NCBI RefSeq assembly: GCF_020740795.1
Contig: NC_067286.1
Coordinates: forward strand, 17,612,350 to 17,676,349
DNA length: 64,000 nt
Reading direction: 5' to 3'
DNA from: Apus apus
Lineage: Eukaryota; Chordata; Aves; Apodiformes; Apodidae
Position 1 is the first letter of the stretch. Each line of letters starts with the position of its first letter. Positions 1-12,500 of this stretch are shown here, in pieces. Below the pieces are notes generated by a model. The model made no database searches, was not told the origin of the DNA, and saw only the letters and a program-made list of their open reading frames with translations. The position numbers and the translations under genes are program-made.

Positions 1-380
1 AATTGGGATTGTTCAGCCTGGAGAAGAGAAGGCTCCAGGGAGACCTCACAGTGGCCTTCCAGTATCTGAAGGGGCCTACAGGAAAGCTGGGGAGAGACTT
101 TTTACAAGCACATGTAGTGAGAGGACAAGGGGTAATGGATTAAAACTGGAAGAGGGTAGATTAGATTAGACATTAGGAAGTAATTCTTTAGTGTGAGGGT
201 GGTGAGACACTGGAACAGGTTTCCCAGGGAAGTGGATGCCCCCTCCCTGGAAGTGTTCAAGGCCAGGCTGGATGATGTTTTGAGCAACCTGATCTAGTGG
301 GAGGTGTCCCTGCCAATGCAGGGGGGTTGGATCTACATGAACATTATGGTCCTTTCCAACCCTAACTATTCTATGATTTC
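1..380 (+). mobile_element. CR1 retrotransposon, 3' fragment (plus)
   Basis: Begins inside the conserved CR1 ORF2 end (gene-length marker 'LFSLEK..RLRGDL'-type sequence with frameshifts) and runs through the 3' UTR to the ATTCTATGATT tail. It is cut by the window edge on the left. It abuts the 3' end of an oppositely oriented CR1. Confidence 0.85.
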
Positions 381-2165
381 ATGAGTCCAACCATTAACTT
401 AACTCTATCAAGTACAGTGCACTACATCTATTTTAAACACCTTCAGGGTTGATGATTCAACCACCTCTCCAGGCAGCATGTTCCAGTGCCTGACAAGCCT
501 TTCAGTGAAGCAGTTTCTCCTAATATCCAATCTAAACATTTCCTGGTGCAACTTGAGATAATTTCCTTTCATCCTGTCACTTGTAACTATGTAGAAGAGG
601 CCAACACCCATCTCACTTAAACCTCCTTACAGGTAGCTGTAGAGAGCAATAAGGTCTCAGCCTCCTTTTTCTCCAGACTTAACATCCCTAGTTCCCTCAG
701 CCACTCCTCATATGACTTGTTCTCCATACCCTTCACCCACTTTGTTCCCCTTCTCTGGACACACTCCAGCCCCTCAGTGTCCTTCCTGCAGTGAGGGGCC
801 CAGAACTGCACACAGCACTCAAGGTCTAGCCTCACCAGTGCTGAGTACAGGGGCAAGATCACCTCCCTGCTCCTGCTGGCCACGCTATTGCTGATGCAGG
901 CCAAGATGCTGTTGGCCTTCTTGGCCACCTGGCCACATTGCTGACTTATGATAAGTGGGCTTTTAATCTGCACCCCCAGGTCCTCTTCCACCAGGCAGCT
1001 CTCCAGCCGCTCTTCCACAAGCCTGTAATGTTGCATGGGGTTTTGTGGTCCAAGTGCAGGACCTGGCACTTGGCCTTATTGAACCTCATACAACTGCCCT
1101 CAGCTCATCGATCCAGCCTGTCCAGATCCCTCTGCAGCCTTCCTGCCCTGAGGAAGATCAACACTCCCACCCAATTTGGTGTCATGTGCAAACTTACTGA
1201 GGGTACACTGGATGTGCTCATCCAGATCATTGATAAAGATATTAAGTGAAGCTGGCCCCAGCACTGAGTCTCGGGTGACACCACATGTGACTGTCTGCCA
1301 ATTGGATTTAACCCCATTCGCCACAACTCTTTGGGCCTGGCCATCCAGCCAGTTTTTTACCCAGCAAAGAGTACACCCATGCAAGCCATGAGCAGGCATT
1401 TTCTCCTGGAGAATGGGGGGGAAAGTGCATCAAAGGCTTTACTAAAGTCCAGGCAAACAACATCCACAGCCTTTCCCTCATCCACTAAGCAGGTCATAGA
1501 AGTCGATCAGGTTAGTCAAGCAGGACCTGCCTTTCATAAACCCATGCTGAGTGGGCTTAATTACCTGGTTGTCTTGTATGTGCTGCATAATGGCACTCAA
1601 GATGATCTGCTCCATAACTTTCCCTGACACTGAGGTCAGTCTAACAGGCCTGTACTTCTCTGGATCCTCCTTCTTGTAGCTGGGAGTCACATTTGTCAAT
1701 ACTCAGTCTATTGGGACCTCCTTGGTTAGCCAGGACTTTGATGGAAAGTGGCTTGGTGAGCACTTCAGCCAGCTCCCTCAGTAACTTTAGGTGTATCCCA
1801 TCCAGCCAGATAGACTTGTATATGTCTAAATGGTGCAGCATGTTGCTAACCATCTCCCCTTGGATTATGGGGCCTTCATTCTGCTCCCCATCCCTTTATT
1901 CCAGCTCAGAGGGCTGGGTACCCACAGAACAACTGGTATTACTACTAACAACTGAGACAAAGATATTAAGTATGTCAACGTTTTCCTCTTCCTCGACCAC
2001 TACGTCTTCCCCTGCATCAAATAAAGGACAGACATACTCAAGTCCTCCCTTTGTTGCTAACACATTTGTAGAAACATTTTGTGTTATTTTTAATTACTGA
2101 AGCCAGATTAAGTTCTAGTTGGGCTTTGGCCCTTATAATTTTCTCCCTGGATAGCATAATGACAT
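381..2165 (-). mobile_element. CR1, minus strand, 3' portion of a copy split by a younger CR1
   Basis: Reverse-strand CR1 running from the 3' end through the reverse transcriptase region: fragments of [26 protein letters not shown] and LVRLDLE-type motifs are visible with frameshifts. The copy resumes beyond the inserted element at about 2.75 kb. Decayed, no long ORF. Confidence 0.85.
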
Positions 2166-2750
2166 CTTTCACAGAATCACAGAATCCTAGGGGTTGGAAG
2201 GCACCTCGAAATATCATCTAGTCCAACCCCCCTGCCAGAGCAGGGTCACCTAGAGCACATCACACAGGAAGGCGTCCAGGCGGGTTTTGAATGTCTCCAG
2301 TGAAGGAGACTCCACAACCTCTCTGGGCAGCCTGTTCCAGTGCTCTGTCACTCTCACAGTAAAGAAGTTTTATCTGATGTTTACGTGAAATCTCCTGTGT
2401 TCCAGTTTGCACCCATTGCCCCTTGTCCTATCACTGGACATCACTGAAAAAAGCCTGGCTCCATCCTCCTGAAACTCACCCTTAAAATATTTGTAAACAT
2501 TGATGGGGTTGCCCCTTAGTCTCCTCTTTTCCATGCTAAACAGACCAGCTGCCTCAGCCTTTGCTCATAAGGGAGATGTTCCACTCCCTTAATCATCTTT
2601 GTGGCTCTGTGCTGGACTCTTTCAAGGAGTTCCCTGTCCTTCTTGAACTGAGAGGCTCAGAACTGGACACAAGATTCCAGATGCTGCCTCACCAAGGCAG
2701 AATAGAGGGGGAGGAGAACCTCCCTTGACCTACTAACCACACCCTTCTTT
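2166..2750 (-). mobile_element. Younger CR1 3' fragment nested in an older CR1
   Basis: About 580 bp of CR1 3' end in reverse orientation, beginning with the tail (agaatcacagaatcctaggg) and ending where the host CR1 resumes. It belongs to the same subfamily as the near full-length copy at 45-49 kb, judging by the near-matching 3' UTR wording (gaccctgctctggc region). Confidence 0.8.
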
Positions 2751-3560
2751 GTAGTCCTCCTGCGTGGCCTGTCTCTTCTTCCGAAGCCCATCAACTCCTT
2801 TTTTCCCTGAGTTTCAGCCATATCTCTCTATTCAGCCAGGCCGGTCTTTCCCAGCAGCTCATCTTTCAGCACAGGGGAGGACCTGCTCCTGCACCTGTAA
2901 GACTTCCTCCTTGAAGAATGTCCCATCTTCCAGGGCTCCTTTGCCCTTCAGGACTGTCTCTCAAGGGACTCTGTCAACCTCTCTCCTAAACAGGCCAAAG
3001 TCTGCCCTCCAAAAGACCAAGGTGACAGTTCTGCTGGCCACCCTCCTCCCTTCTCGAAGAATAGAGAACTCATGGTTACTAGGTCCAAGATGGCCTCTAA
3101 CAACCACATCCTCCACAAGTCCTTCTTTGTTGACAAAGAGCAGGTCCAGCAGAGTGCCATTCCTAGTTGGCTCCCTCACCAGCTGTGTCAGAAAGTTATC
3201 CTCCACACACTCTATGAATCTCTGGGACTGTTCTCTTTCTGCTACATCGTATTTCTAGAAAATACCTTATAAACTGAAGTCCCAGTGAGGACATGGACAA
3301 GTGATCACAAGACTTCTCTCAGGTGTCTATACAATATTTAATATGTCTCCTCATCTTGGTTGGGTAGTCTATAACAGATTCCCACCATGTCTGCCTTGTT
3401 GGCCTTCCACCTGATTCTCACCCATAAACATTCAACCCAATTGTCACTATCGTTAAGTACTAGAACACATACAGGGCCACCCCACCACCCTTCCTTCCTT
3501 GCCTATCCCTTCTGAAGAGCTTTATTTTGCTGGAGTCATACTAAGGTACGCTGGTGTAGT
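2751..3560 (-). mobile_element. CR1, minus strand, endonuclease portion of the split copy
   Basis: Continuation of the older CR1: the reverse strand shows the endonuclease-region motifs FLTQLVREPTRNGTLLDLLF, then a YRLPNQDE-type segment further right. The end near 3.56 kb is approximate because divergence is high. Confidence 0.75.
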
Positions 3561-6500
3561 GAATCACTCTGTCAGGGTTGAGAATGAGATCAGTGACTAA
3601 GGACCACGTTTAAAAAATCAAAAGGGAATAAAAGGAAAATTCACAAGACCACTATGAATGTTGAAGGTGAGATGATGCCCTTGCTAAATAACCTACCAAA
3701 AACAATGAAACTGTTCTCAATATCATTCTTACTAGAAATCAGGGTAAAAGGGTCTTTCACCGGAAGTCCAGAGGATGGCTGAGATGTTCAAGGTGGGACA
3801 GTGTTGGCAGAATTTATGGTAAATACCTGGTGCTTCCTGTTACAAATATATAAAATTGGCATTTGGGATCAACTTCTTACATTGTTTTGAAGGATTTAGA
3901 TGAGACAGGGTTGTACTTACCTTACACTGCCTATGAGGTAAAAAATGGGAGAAGTGGGGGCATTTCCAAAAGACAGTTGAGCTCTCAGGTAAGAGGTGTA
4001 GCAGTTTTTAATAATTACACAGAAAGACAACAGTTGCTTAAGTCCTAATTTAAACATACTTTTTTTGTTGTTGTTTTGTGGGGTTTTTTTAGGTAAATGG
4101 GCTGAACCAGAGCCTACCCACCCAGGACTCCCTGATTCCTTCACTCATAGCAGACCTAACCAGACTGGATCACCTGGAGGGTCAATAGTTAAATAGTTTT
4201 CTTTCCAACAGGAAGGGTATTTTAGAAACAGGTCTTCACAGAAAGCAAGCTCGAGTGGGACAAGGATGTTTATAAACAGAGGCATCCATCTCCAGTTACA
4301 GGAAGCCACTGGAGAGATTCACTTTGAATTAAAAAATCATTAAATTAAAGCCAGTGAGTATCAATGAAACTGATTTAAGAGACTACTGTTGAAAAGTGGG
4401 TCTTCAGACGTAGAGAAAAGTGCATAAGAAATTACAAACTCTCTGTAGCTTCATGATCAAACTCTGGCCTAGTTTTGACACAAAGCCAATTGCTAAGTAC
4501 ACCGCTGATGGGGTTGCTTTCCTGAGAGTAACTGTTGTCAAAGAATCAAATGGGTGTGAGAATAGACTTGTACAAGGAAAACTGAGAGTCCATTGTTGCC
4601 CTAAAGATACTGAATAATCAGATCCTTTGCAGTGTAAAAACCAGAAAGATTTTCACAACTGATACCTTTGTCTTGGTGTCTTTGGAAAATTGTCAGTTTT
4701 TTCTCCTAAAGGATGTTTGGGATGCCTGACAAAAGCAAGTGTAGCCACTTCAGAGTTGCAAATAACATGTTATATACTACTGCAAAAAGGCTTTATGAAT
4801 GCTAAGAGTTACAATCACATAAAAGAAACAAAGGCCTACCTTTTTTCTTATCTTAGAAGAGAAAGGAAATACAAAAAAGTCCAAGAACCTGTACTTGGGC
4901 ATTCTAAACTGTGTAAGTCAGACAGCTCTCAGACCACTCAGTGCTTGGTCTCCCCCTTACCTGCAAGATGATCCCTTGAATTTGCCATATTATTTTCTTT
5001 TCTGGTTCATTACTAATCAGATAACTTTCCTGACTGATATTTAGACAATTTTTTCATGTTTACACTGCAACTTTCCAATTGTTAAGTCGGTGTGCTGAAA
5101 CAAAATAGGTGCAGCATTCTTTTAAACAATCCTTTCTGTATTAGAGGGCATTTACAGTTCAGTCTTTGTTTTCAGCTGGAGATTCTAGATACCAGAATAG
5201 ATTTATATCAATACAGCACACCATAGATAACACTAGAGGTCCCATTCCACAGCCATGGGATCTGCTCAGTGGAAAAGTTTGTAAAAGAACAGTGCCTTTC
5301 CCAAAATAAGAAGCCAGAGCATATTTTCAATTTTCTTTTCCTTCTTGCAAACACCAATAATTGGTAACAAAAGCCAACACAAATTTAGCTAAACTACGTC
5401 AAAGCAGTGTTGGGAACTGACCTTTCCAAGCTACAAACCAATGAGCAAGTCAGAGTTCACCTCGTAATAGCAACCCAGACTCAGAGCACACCAGTGACAT
5501 GATAAAGTGTCTTAGGACTTGCCCACCTGACACAAGGCAGTATCTCCAGCAAATATTTATTTTAGCAATATGAGACTACTTCCTGGTTTGTAGCCTCAGA
5601 ACTGTTCAGTGAGTGGGAATACCATCCCTGCATGATAAGAAAAGAATGGCTACAGGCTGAAACCAGCTGAGCCCTGGCTCAACTGGCTCAGCTAAATGCT
5701 GGTTCTCCTGGGGTTACCCTATTGAAATGGATGCTGGTGTAAAGAATTCATGAAAGAGGAAGAAACAGTACTTGGAGCAATGCCACTGATTTTTCTGGAG
5801 TTATGCCAGGGAAATGTTTAACTTTCAGAGACTAGTCACTAGCTGGAAGAGATGGCCTGGGGCTACAGTGTGTTTGACTGGGCACACTTGAGAGGCAGCC
5901 ACACAGCAGCAGCAGGAGGATCATGGTCAAACCAAGTGTTTCCAGGGAAGCTTTTCCTGGAAGAGCCACCTGTGTTGAACTTCGGCAGTTCTAGTGGTGG
6001 TATGAACAGGAACACACAGACTTTAGCTACATTCCAGCTTACTCTATGCAAGCAGTGATGCTGCTGCATGAAGAGGCACAGCCACTCAGACAGAAGGGCT
6101 AGCTTGCAAGTGGTTATTATATGTCTGCTTCCAGTATAATGTTTTCCTGAGATTGAGCAGGTTTCAGGCAGATTTTTGTTTCTGTGCATTTGTGTGCATG
6201 TGCACGGGGGAGATGTTTGGCACAGTGATTGTCTCTGAGCTGAGGAAGCTGAAAGCTCTCATTAAAGAGGCTTTGCCTTGCTGGCTGCACCTCAGCTAAA
6301 CAGAACTCTGCAACTGTGAACAGAGGACCAGCAAGTTCACTTTAACATCCAGCCATCAAAGCTGTAAATGGCATTGCACAGGCTAGTTAGATGCTGGACT
6401 GAATGAGTAAATAAAGTTCCAGGTGTAACTATGAATGGAGAAGGAACATGCGAGGTTTCACATGATCCTCTGTTCAAAAGCACTCTGGAGATGGGAATAT

Positions 6501-7454
6501 GCCTTCCAGCATTTCACTTGTCTGAAAAGGAAAATGCATGACAAAAATTAACAGGAAAGTATACCTTTACATCAATGTCATATGCAGTTTCTGTATAAAG
6601 TCTCATCATCAATAAACCACACAGGATAACAGAAATATAAGTACACCTAGTAAGATTAGATTGTCTTTTATGCCCTTCTCCCACCTGAAGATAATGCAGA
6701 GATGGGAAAGGCTTCTGATTGTTTTCCTAGTAAGCCATCCTGCTGAGAATGATTGATTTGCAGGGTTTATATGAGTGCATATCTGACTACTACAGAGTCT
6801 GTTTAGTCTTCTGGTGACAAAAGCACTCAAGTAAGTTTTCACACCCATATGGAAAAGCAAGGAGGAAAAAAAGAAATGCCTTCTTTTGCTGCTGTTCTTT
6901 GCATTGTAAAAGCATACATGCACTTGATTTGTATAAGAACATTTTCTGGGCTAATGTGAAATTTATACATGAGCCTCACTGTCAAGCAATTGCAACACAT
7001 GCTTTCCAAGGGGATGCACTGCACTGAGAGTTAAACAAATTATTTGGAGGTTCTATGATTTTATAATTCATTACTTCAGCACGAACAGCCTGTTGGATTT
7101 TGTTGTCCATGTTTCCAAAAGACACTACAATGTGCTTATTCCCACTGTGATCATTAGGTACACCCAACATTTATATGGAAAGAGAATTAAAAAAAAAAAA
7201 AAAGATGAAATTTACCTCCCCTGACTTTAGCTGTCAAATCTGGCTACCCTTGCTCTTGAAATACCCAGCTCTGAGAAACTGATACCTTCTCAAGGGCTCT
7301 TACACCAGTCTTAGGGTGAGACAAATCACCTCAGGAAGAAGCTGGAGAAGGGGTTAGTTAAAACAACCTGAATTGAATCCTGCAGAAGTATAACACAGAC
7401 TGCCCTATTGCAACACAGTGATAACCCAATAAGCATTGGACTCTCAGCTGGTGT
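3561..7454. other. Intergenic DNA without recognisable features
   Basis: I saw no splice-bounded conserved protein pattern, no RNA gene and no clear repeat here beyond a short A run near 7190. The open frames are short and without family resemblance. Confidence 0.5.
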
Positions 7455-8985
7455 CTCATGAGTGAAGTGGAGGGGAACAATCACCTTCCTCAACCTACTG
7501 ACCACACTTATTTTGATGCAACCCAGGACACGGTTGGCTTTCTGGGCTGCAAGTGCGCATTGCCAGCTCACGTTGAGCTTCTTATCAACCAGCAACCCCA
7601 AGTCCTTTTCCTTAGGGATGTTCTCAATCAATTCTCTGCCCAACCTGTATTTGTGCATGGGATTGCCCCAACCCATGTGCAAGACCTTACATCTGGCCTT
7701 GTTGAACTTCATTAAGTTGGTATGGGCCCACCTCTCGAGCCTGTCAAGGTCACTCTGGATGGCATCCCTTCCCTCTAGCATGTTGACCACACCACATAGC
7801 TTGGTGTCATCAGCAAACTTGCATTCAAGTCCACTGTCCATGTCACCAACAAGAATGTTAAACAGCACCAGTCACAGTACTGACCCCTGAGAAATGCTAC
7901 TTGTCACTGGTCTCCATTTGGACATTTAACCATTGACCACAACTTTTTGAGTGTGACCATTCAGCCAATTCCTAATCCACCAAGTGGTCCATCCATTTAA
8001 TCCATCTTTCCAATTTAGAGACCAGGATATCATGCAGGACAGTGTTTAAAGCTTTGCACAAGTCCAGATAGATTACATCAGTTGCTCTTCCCTTGTCCAC
8101 TGACCCTGTGATCCCATTGTAAAAGGCCACCAAATTTGCCAGGCCCAATTTGCCTTTAGTGAAGCTATGTTGGTTGCCACCAACCACCTCGTTATTTTCC
8201 ATTTGCCTTAGCAGACCCTTCAGGAGAACTGGCTTTCTTGGGCCCCTCTCCTGCCCAGGCCTTTATCCCATGGTACCCTAGGAAGTAGATCCCTGAAAAG
8301 GTCAGTCTGTTCTCCTGAAGTCCAGGGTAGCAAGCTTGTTGCACACCTTCCTTGTTGCACACCTTTCTTGTTGCCATAAGGTTCTTGAATTCCAACATTC
8401 TGTGGTCACTGCAGCCAAGGCTCCCATTGAGCTTCACCTTAATCACCAATTAATCATTAAGCCTTTCCTTGTTGATGAGAACAAGGTCCAGCATAGCACA
8501 TTTTCTTGTTGGTATCTCTGCCACTTGGAGAAGGAAATTGTCATCAATGCAGTCCAGGAACCTCCTGGATTGCTGAAGCCTTGCTGTGTTGTCCCTCCAA
8601 CAGATATTGGGGTGGTTGAAATACCCTATGAGGACCAGGGATTGTGAATGCAAAGCTGCTCCTATCTGCATGTAGAGGGCCTCATCTACTGGGTCATCCT
8701 GGGTGGGTGGTCTCTAGTAGACCCCCACTATGATATCACTTGCCCCATCTTCCTTCTAACCCTGACCCATAAGCTCTCTGTCAGCTCCTCATCCATCCCC
8801 AGGCAGAGCTCCATGGACTGCAGCTGATCATTGATCTAGAGGGTGGCACCCCATCCTATTCTCCCCTGCCTGTCCATCGTAAAGAGTTTGTATCCATCCA
8901 TTCCCATGCTCCATTTCTAGGAGACCTTCCACCATGTCTCAGTGATGCCGAGAACATCACAGCCCTGCAGGCATGCACACAAGAA
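7455..8985 (-). mobile_element. CR1-type LINE, minus strand, internal fragment
   Basis: Reverse strand shows degenerate ORF2: FNILVGDMDSGLECKFADDT (reverse transcriptase active-site region FADDT), VDKKLNVSWQCALAAQKANR and an endonuclease part with YFNHPNICWRDN and LDLVLINKERL. It lacks the 3' tail and differs in wording from the other copies, so it is a different, older CR1 subfamily. Confidence 0.8.
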
Positions 8986-9184
8986 GTGGTATCTGTGGTT
9001 ATGGTTTTGCAATGTGCACTTTCTTCAGGTAGGACCTTTAAAAGGCATCAGCTGTCTCTAGATTGTCTTGTAATAACTTTTGTATATGCACCACTATGGT
9101 GTATCACTCTGTGGTCCTGTGATTCTAACTAAAGGCATTAGTTACCTTGCCCCATTAGCAGCATCACTGAAACAGGAGAACAAG

Positions 9185-9383
9185 TCCTCTTTGAAAGGCA
9201 GTTTATTCTACAAATATTTAAAGTAAAATCTTAAGCCAATTTCCATAACTCCATATAATACTAGAAGGAAAAAGCACAAGACAGAATCATGGGCATTTGA
9301 AGGCTACTCACAGCTCTTTTCTAAATTACTCACTTGCTGGGAAAGCATGAAATGGGAGCTGAAAATTTTCCTTCGGTTTATGT
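9185..9383 (-). other. MUC5B: MUC5B 3' UTR (predicted)
   Basis: About 180-200 bp of AT-rich sequence between the stop codon and the first AATAAA on the minus strand. The exact cleavage position is inferred from the signal and not seen. Confidence 0.6.
9202..9207 (-). terminator. Poly(A) signal AATAAA of MUC5B
   Basis: The first canonical AATAAA downstream of the MUC5B stop codon on the minus strand (TTTATT on the plus strand), about 180 bp past the stop. Cleavage would fall about 10-25 bp further on. Confidence 0.7.
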
Positions 9384-9558
9384 TCATGTTTTCCTTTTTG
9401 GGCATTTTGTTTCCACACATCCACATTCATCTACATGCACATATGTGAACTGGACTGTCTCATGCTCAGAGCAAACCAGTTCCACCTTCACTTCGTGACT
9501 CCTTTTTTCATGGCAGCAAATGCATTTGTGTTCCATTTCTCTGGCCTCAAAGGAATAC
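9384..9558 (-). CDS. MUC5B: MUC5B exon e43: CTCK second half and stop codon
   Basis: Encodes [20 protein letters not shown], then [13 protein letters not shown] and [16 protein letters not shown] followed by TGA. The CxCC and CGC patterns complete the cystine knot that drives C-terminal dimerisation in the ER. Acceptor TTTCCATAG. Confidence 0.97.
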
Positions 9559-12500
9559 CTATGGAAATGAGATTTGCAAATCAGTCTGCTACCCTTTTTC
9601 TCTCTAAACTGATCCATATTTGCTGCTCCAAATGGAGGTACTTTTAAGTAGCAGACGAGCAAAATTTCCTATCTGTTTTTCTGCTTATTTATAACAGTCT
9701 GTCGCAAGCCGGTACCGGGGGGCTACCGGCTGTCAGGATTCTTTTGCAACTCCATGTGGAGGGGTTTGTGAATGAGCCCGAGGGTCACACGCGGCGCTGC
9801 CTCTCACGGAGCAACGGCCGCCGCGGGACCGTGTTTCAGGGTGGTAGCTAGAAAGCACCAAGCGGCAGCAACACGGGGAAGCTGCTCTCAAGCGGCAGCA
9901 ACACGGGGAGGGGGCTCCGGCCCCGACCCCAGGGCTCGGGACCCCGGCACGCTCGGCGCTGAGGCTCAGGCTGGACCCGGGGCAGGCAGGCTGCCCCTCC
10001 GACACCACGGACCTGCCGCCCTGCCTTCCGGCCACCGACCGACGCTGGACAAGCCGCCGGAGGGTAACATCACCTCACACACACAAACATTTTCCTCATA
10101 CTTGCACACACAGCGCGACCTCTTAAGGAGGACCGGCGTCGGGTTTCCTTCCCTCCTCCCTCCGGTCCTTAATCCTCTCCCTTAAAAGCACCTTTGCATT
10201 GCCTCCCTAAAGGACACTTGCTCACCACATACATATTGATATCCCCGGTAGCCATTCACACCTGCATTGTCCCTAAACATCATCCCTCGGTTTGTGTTAA
10301 CCCTTAATAAACCTATTAGTTTGTGGAGTAAATCTTGGCTTTAGAGGCAATTTCTGAGCGTGGTGGGGTGCGGGTGCTTTCTAGCTACCACCCTGAAACA
10401 CGGTCCCGCGGCGGCCGTTGCTCCGTGAGAGGCAGCGCCGCGTGTGACCCTCGGGCTCATTCACAAACCCCTCCACATTGAGAGGGGGAGTCGCAAAAGA
10501 ATCCTGACAGCCGGTAGCCCCCCGGTACCGGCTTGCGACATCGTCTTTCCCCAGGATGCTACTAGGCATGTAGGGCCAGATCCTGTGACACTGATAGAGA
10601 AAATCCTAGTGACTTCAGTGGATTCTGGATTAGGTCCATTCTGGCAAGATGGAAAGGAAAAATTAATGCAGAGACCAAAGAGCAGGGAAAAAAACTCCAC
10701 TAAACACCAGAGCTGTCCAAAAACCACATAAGGACACGTTTAAGAACATGTTTAAGAAGAGTTAGTTAATAAATTTAGCTGACGTGTTTTCGAAAGGTTC
10801 TCTTTTCCTAGCTAAGATAAGGCACTCCAGTCAGACTAAAGACATTTAGGCACATTGTTAATGACTGCTGTTCTGCACACCCAGTTTCATACCTAGGTCC
10901 TCTTGAACAGCAGAATGGGGTCAAACAGCTGCAGCCCACTGGCAACAAGAACCCAGGAAGAGCAGACATGGAGGAGGATAGAGAGAGTTTTTCTACTTAC
11001 ACAGAATAGGTACTGCATGTCCCTTCACAAAAGGGCACTGGGATGGGAGCAGCTGACCTACAGTTGTTGTGGGTGATATACTGCTCTTTCACATTACGTT
11101 TGCATTTGTGGGGCAGGTCGATACCTGGGCAGGAGAACACTTCTGTTAGACTTCTTCAGACTGGGGAGAAAATGTTTTGAAAGATGTCTGCTAGGAAAAT
11201 TTTTTGCAGTTTAGATGCATAAAAAAAAAAAGAGTGCAAATAGGCACTCTCAGCAAACCGAGTTCTTGCTGGTCCAAGCCCTTTTCTCTTTGTGGACTAG
11301 CTTAAATGAAGACTTATGTATACGTTCATGTAAAGACACTGTTAAACTGTGACCTAAAGGAGACATTAAGAGTTTGGGGTTTTTTAAATGGCTATAAATT
11401 ACATTTGTGACTCTATAACAATCTATAATTTCTTGCTATAGAAGAAAGACCCTTTTTTTCCAAGCAGTTTCCAGATGGTGGAATACAGAGCATAATTTCT
11501 ACAAATATTCTTATTAGGAGTATAGTTCAAACTAATGTTATTTCAGTTACTTAAAAACACAGGAGATCAAAGAATGAGGCAGATTTTCAGCCTCAGCTGT
11601 GAGGTACAAAACAGCTCTCCTGCTGCAAGAACAGTCTTCTAAGTCTGTGGAAACTTCAGACTCTTAAGTGGATGCAGAAACACAACTACAAGTAGGGGAG
11701 AACCTAAGAGTACTGGAATAGAGAATCAGTGATTTAATGCACTCACATGTCTTACAACAGCCATCTGAAGTCACATCAACTGTCCCCTGTATTGAAAGTA
11801 AGCATAAACAGAACAGTTGAGATGCACATATTGCTAAGTATCTAGTAGCAATGATGAAAGTTCAGGTATATTTCCTCATCTCTAACCAACACAGATTCCT
11901 CATCAGACCTATTTGTGCACCAGTTACATATGAAACTGCTTAAAAAAAAACAGTAAGGGAGTGATTTTTCTTAAAATTACATATCCTCTCTCTCACAAGC
12001 CAGGTAAGATGTCCTGTAACATATGCCTGACCTTACGCAGGACCTATTGAAGCCTCCCCAAAAATCCTAGCCCCAAAGAATGAGAGCTGCTCCTGAAATT
12101 GAACAGCCTAACCTGTGCAGTACCTACCTCAAAGGTACTCCAAGTCAATGGCTTTCTTTTTCCCTGCTTTGATTTTCAGATCTGCTGCAAAGCCCCAAAA
12201 GCTTCTGCAAGTTACTGGAAACCACTAATTGCTGAAAGCGAGGGCATGAATTATACCCCTTGCTCATTCATGTGCTGCTTCTTTGCTTAGTGATGCACCA
12301 TGCATCAGAAGACAGTGTTCATCAGTTTCCGCAGGCATCTACAGTGAGTTACCATTTACTCAATTGCACTTTGTAACACTGCTGCTTCTCAAGTGATGAA
12401 AAATCCCACCTTGCTATTGACCCAATACTCTTCTCGTTCAAGTTCTAGTGCTTATCCCACAACAAGTAAGATGTGTGGGTTGTTTGCAAATAATTTTGTT

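Larger units (their letters stand above)
9700..10540. mobile_element. GC-rich 841-bp foldback element with ~160-bp inverted arms
   Basis: Starts TGTCGCAAGCCGG and ends CCGGCTTGCGACA, in the last MUC5B intron. The left arm (about 158 bp) and right arm (about 167 bp) are reverse complements that differ mainly by one 8-9 bp indel and a few substitutions. The arms are CpG-rich while the flanks are AT-rich, which points to recent arrival. No ORF of known type is present. Flanks show only a weak possible target duplication (acagtct / atcgtct, 5 of 7). It could be a non-autonomous DNA transposon with long terminal inverted repeats, or an LTR-like element (TG...CA, internal AATAAA). Confidence 0.8.

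Noticed and set aside
3561..7454. Short open frames in the intergenic stretch (for example around 5.86-6.19 kb)
   Set aside because: About 60-110 codons each, no motif, no splice context and no conservation that I can judge.
9772..10185. 137-codon plus-strand and 100-codon minus-strand open frames in GC-rich DNA
   Set aside because: They lie within the foldback element; composition is Ala/Pro/Arg-rich as expected from GC-rich noncoding DNA and no family resemblance is seen.
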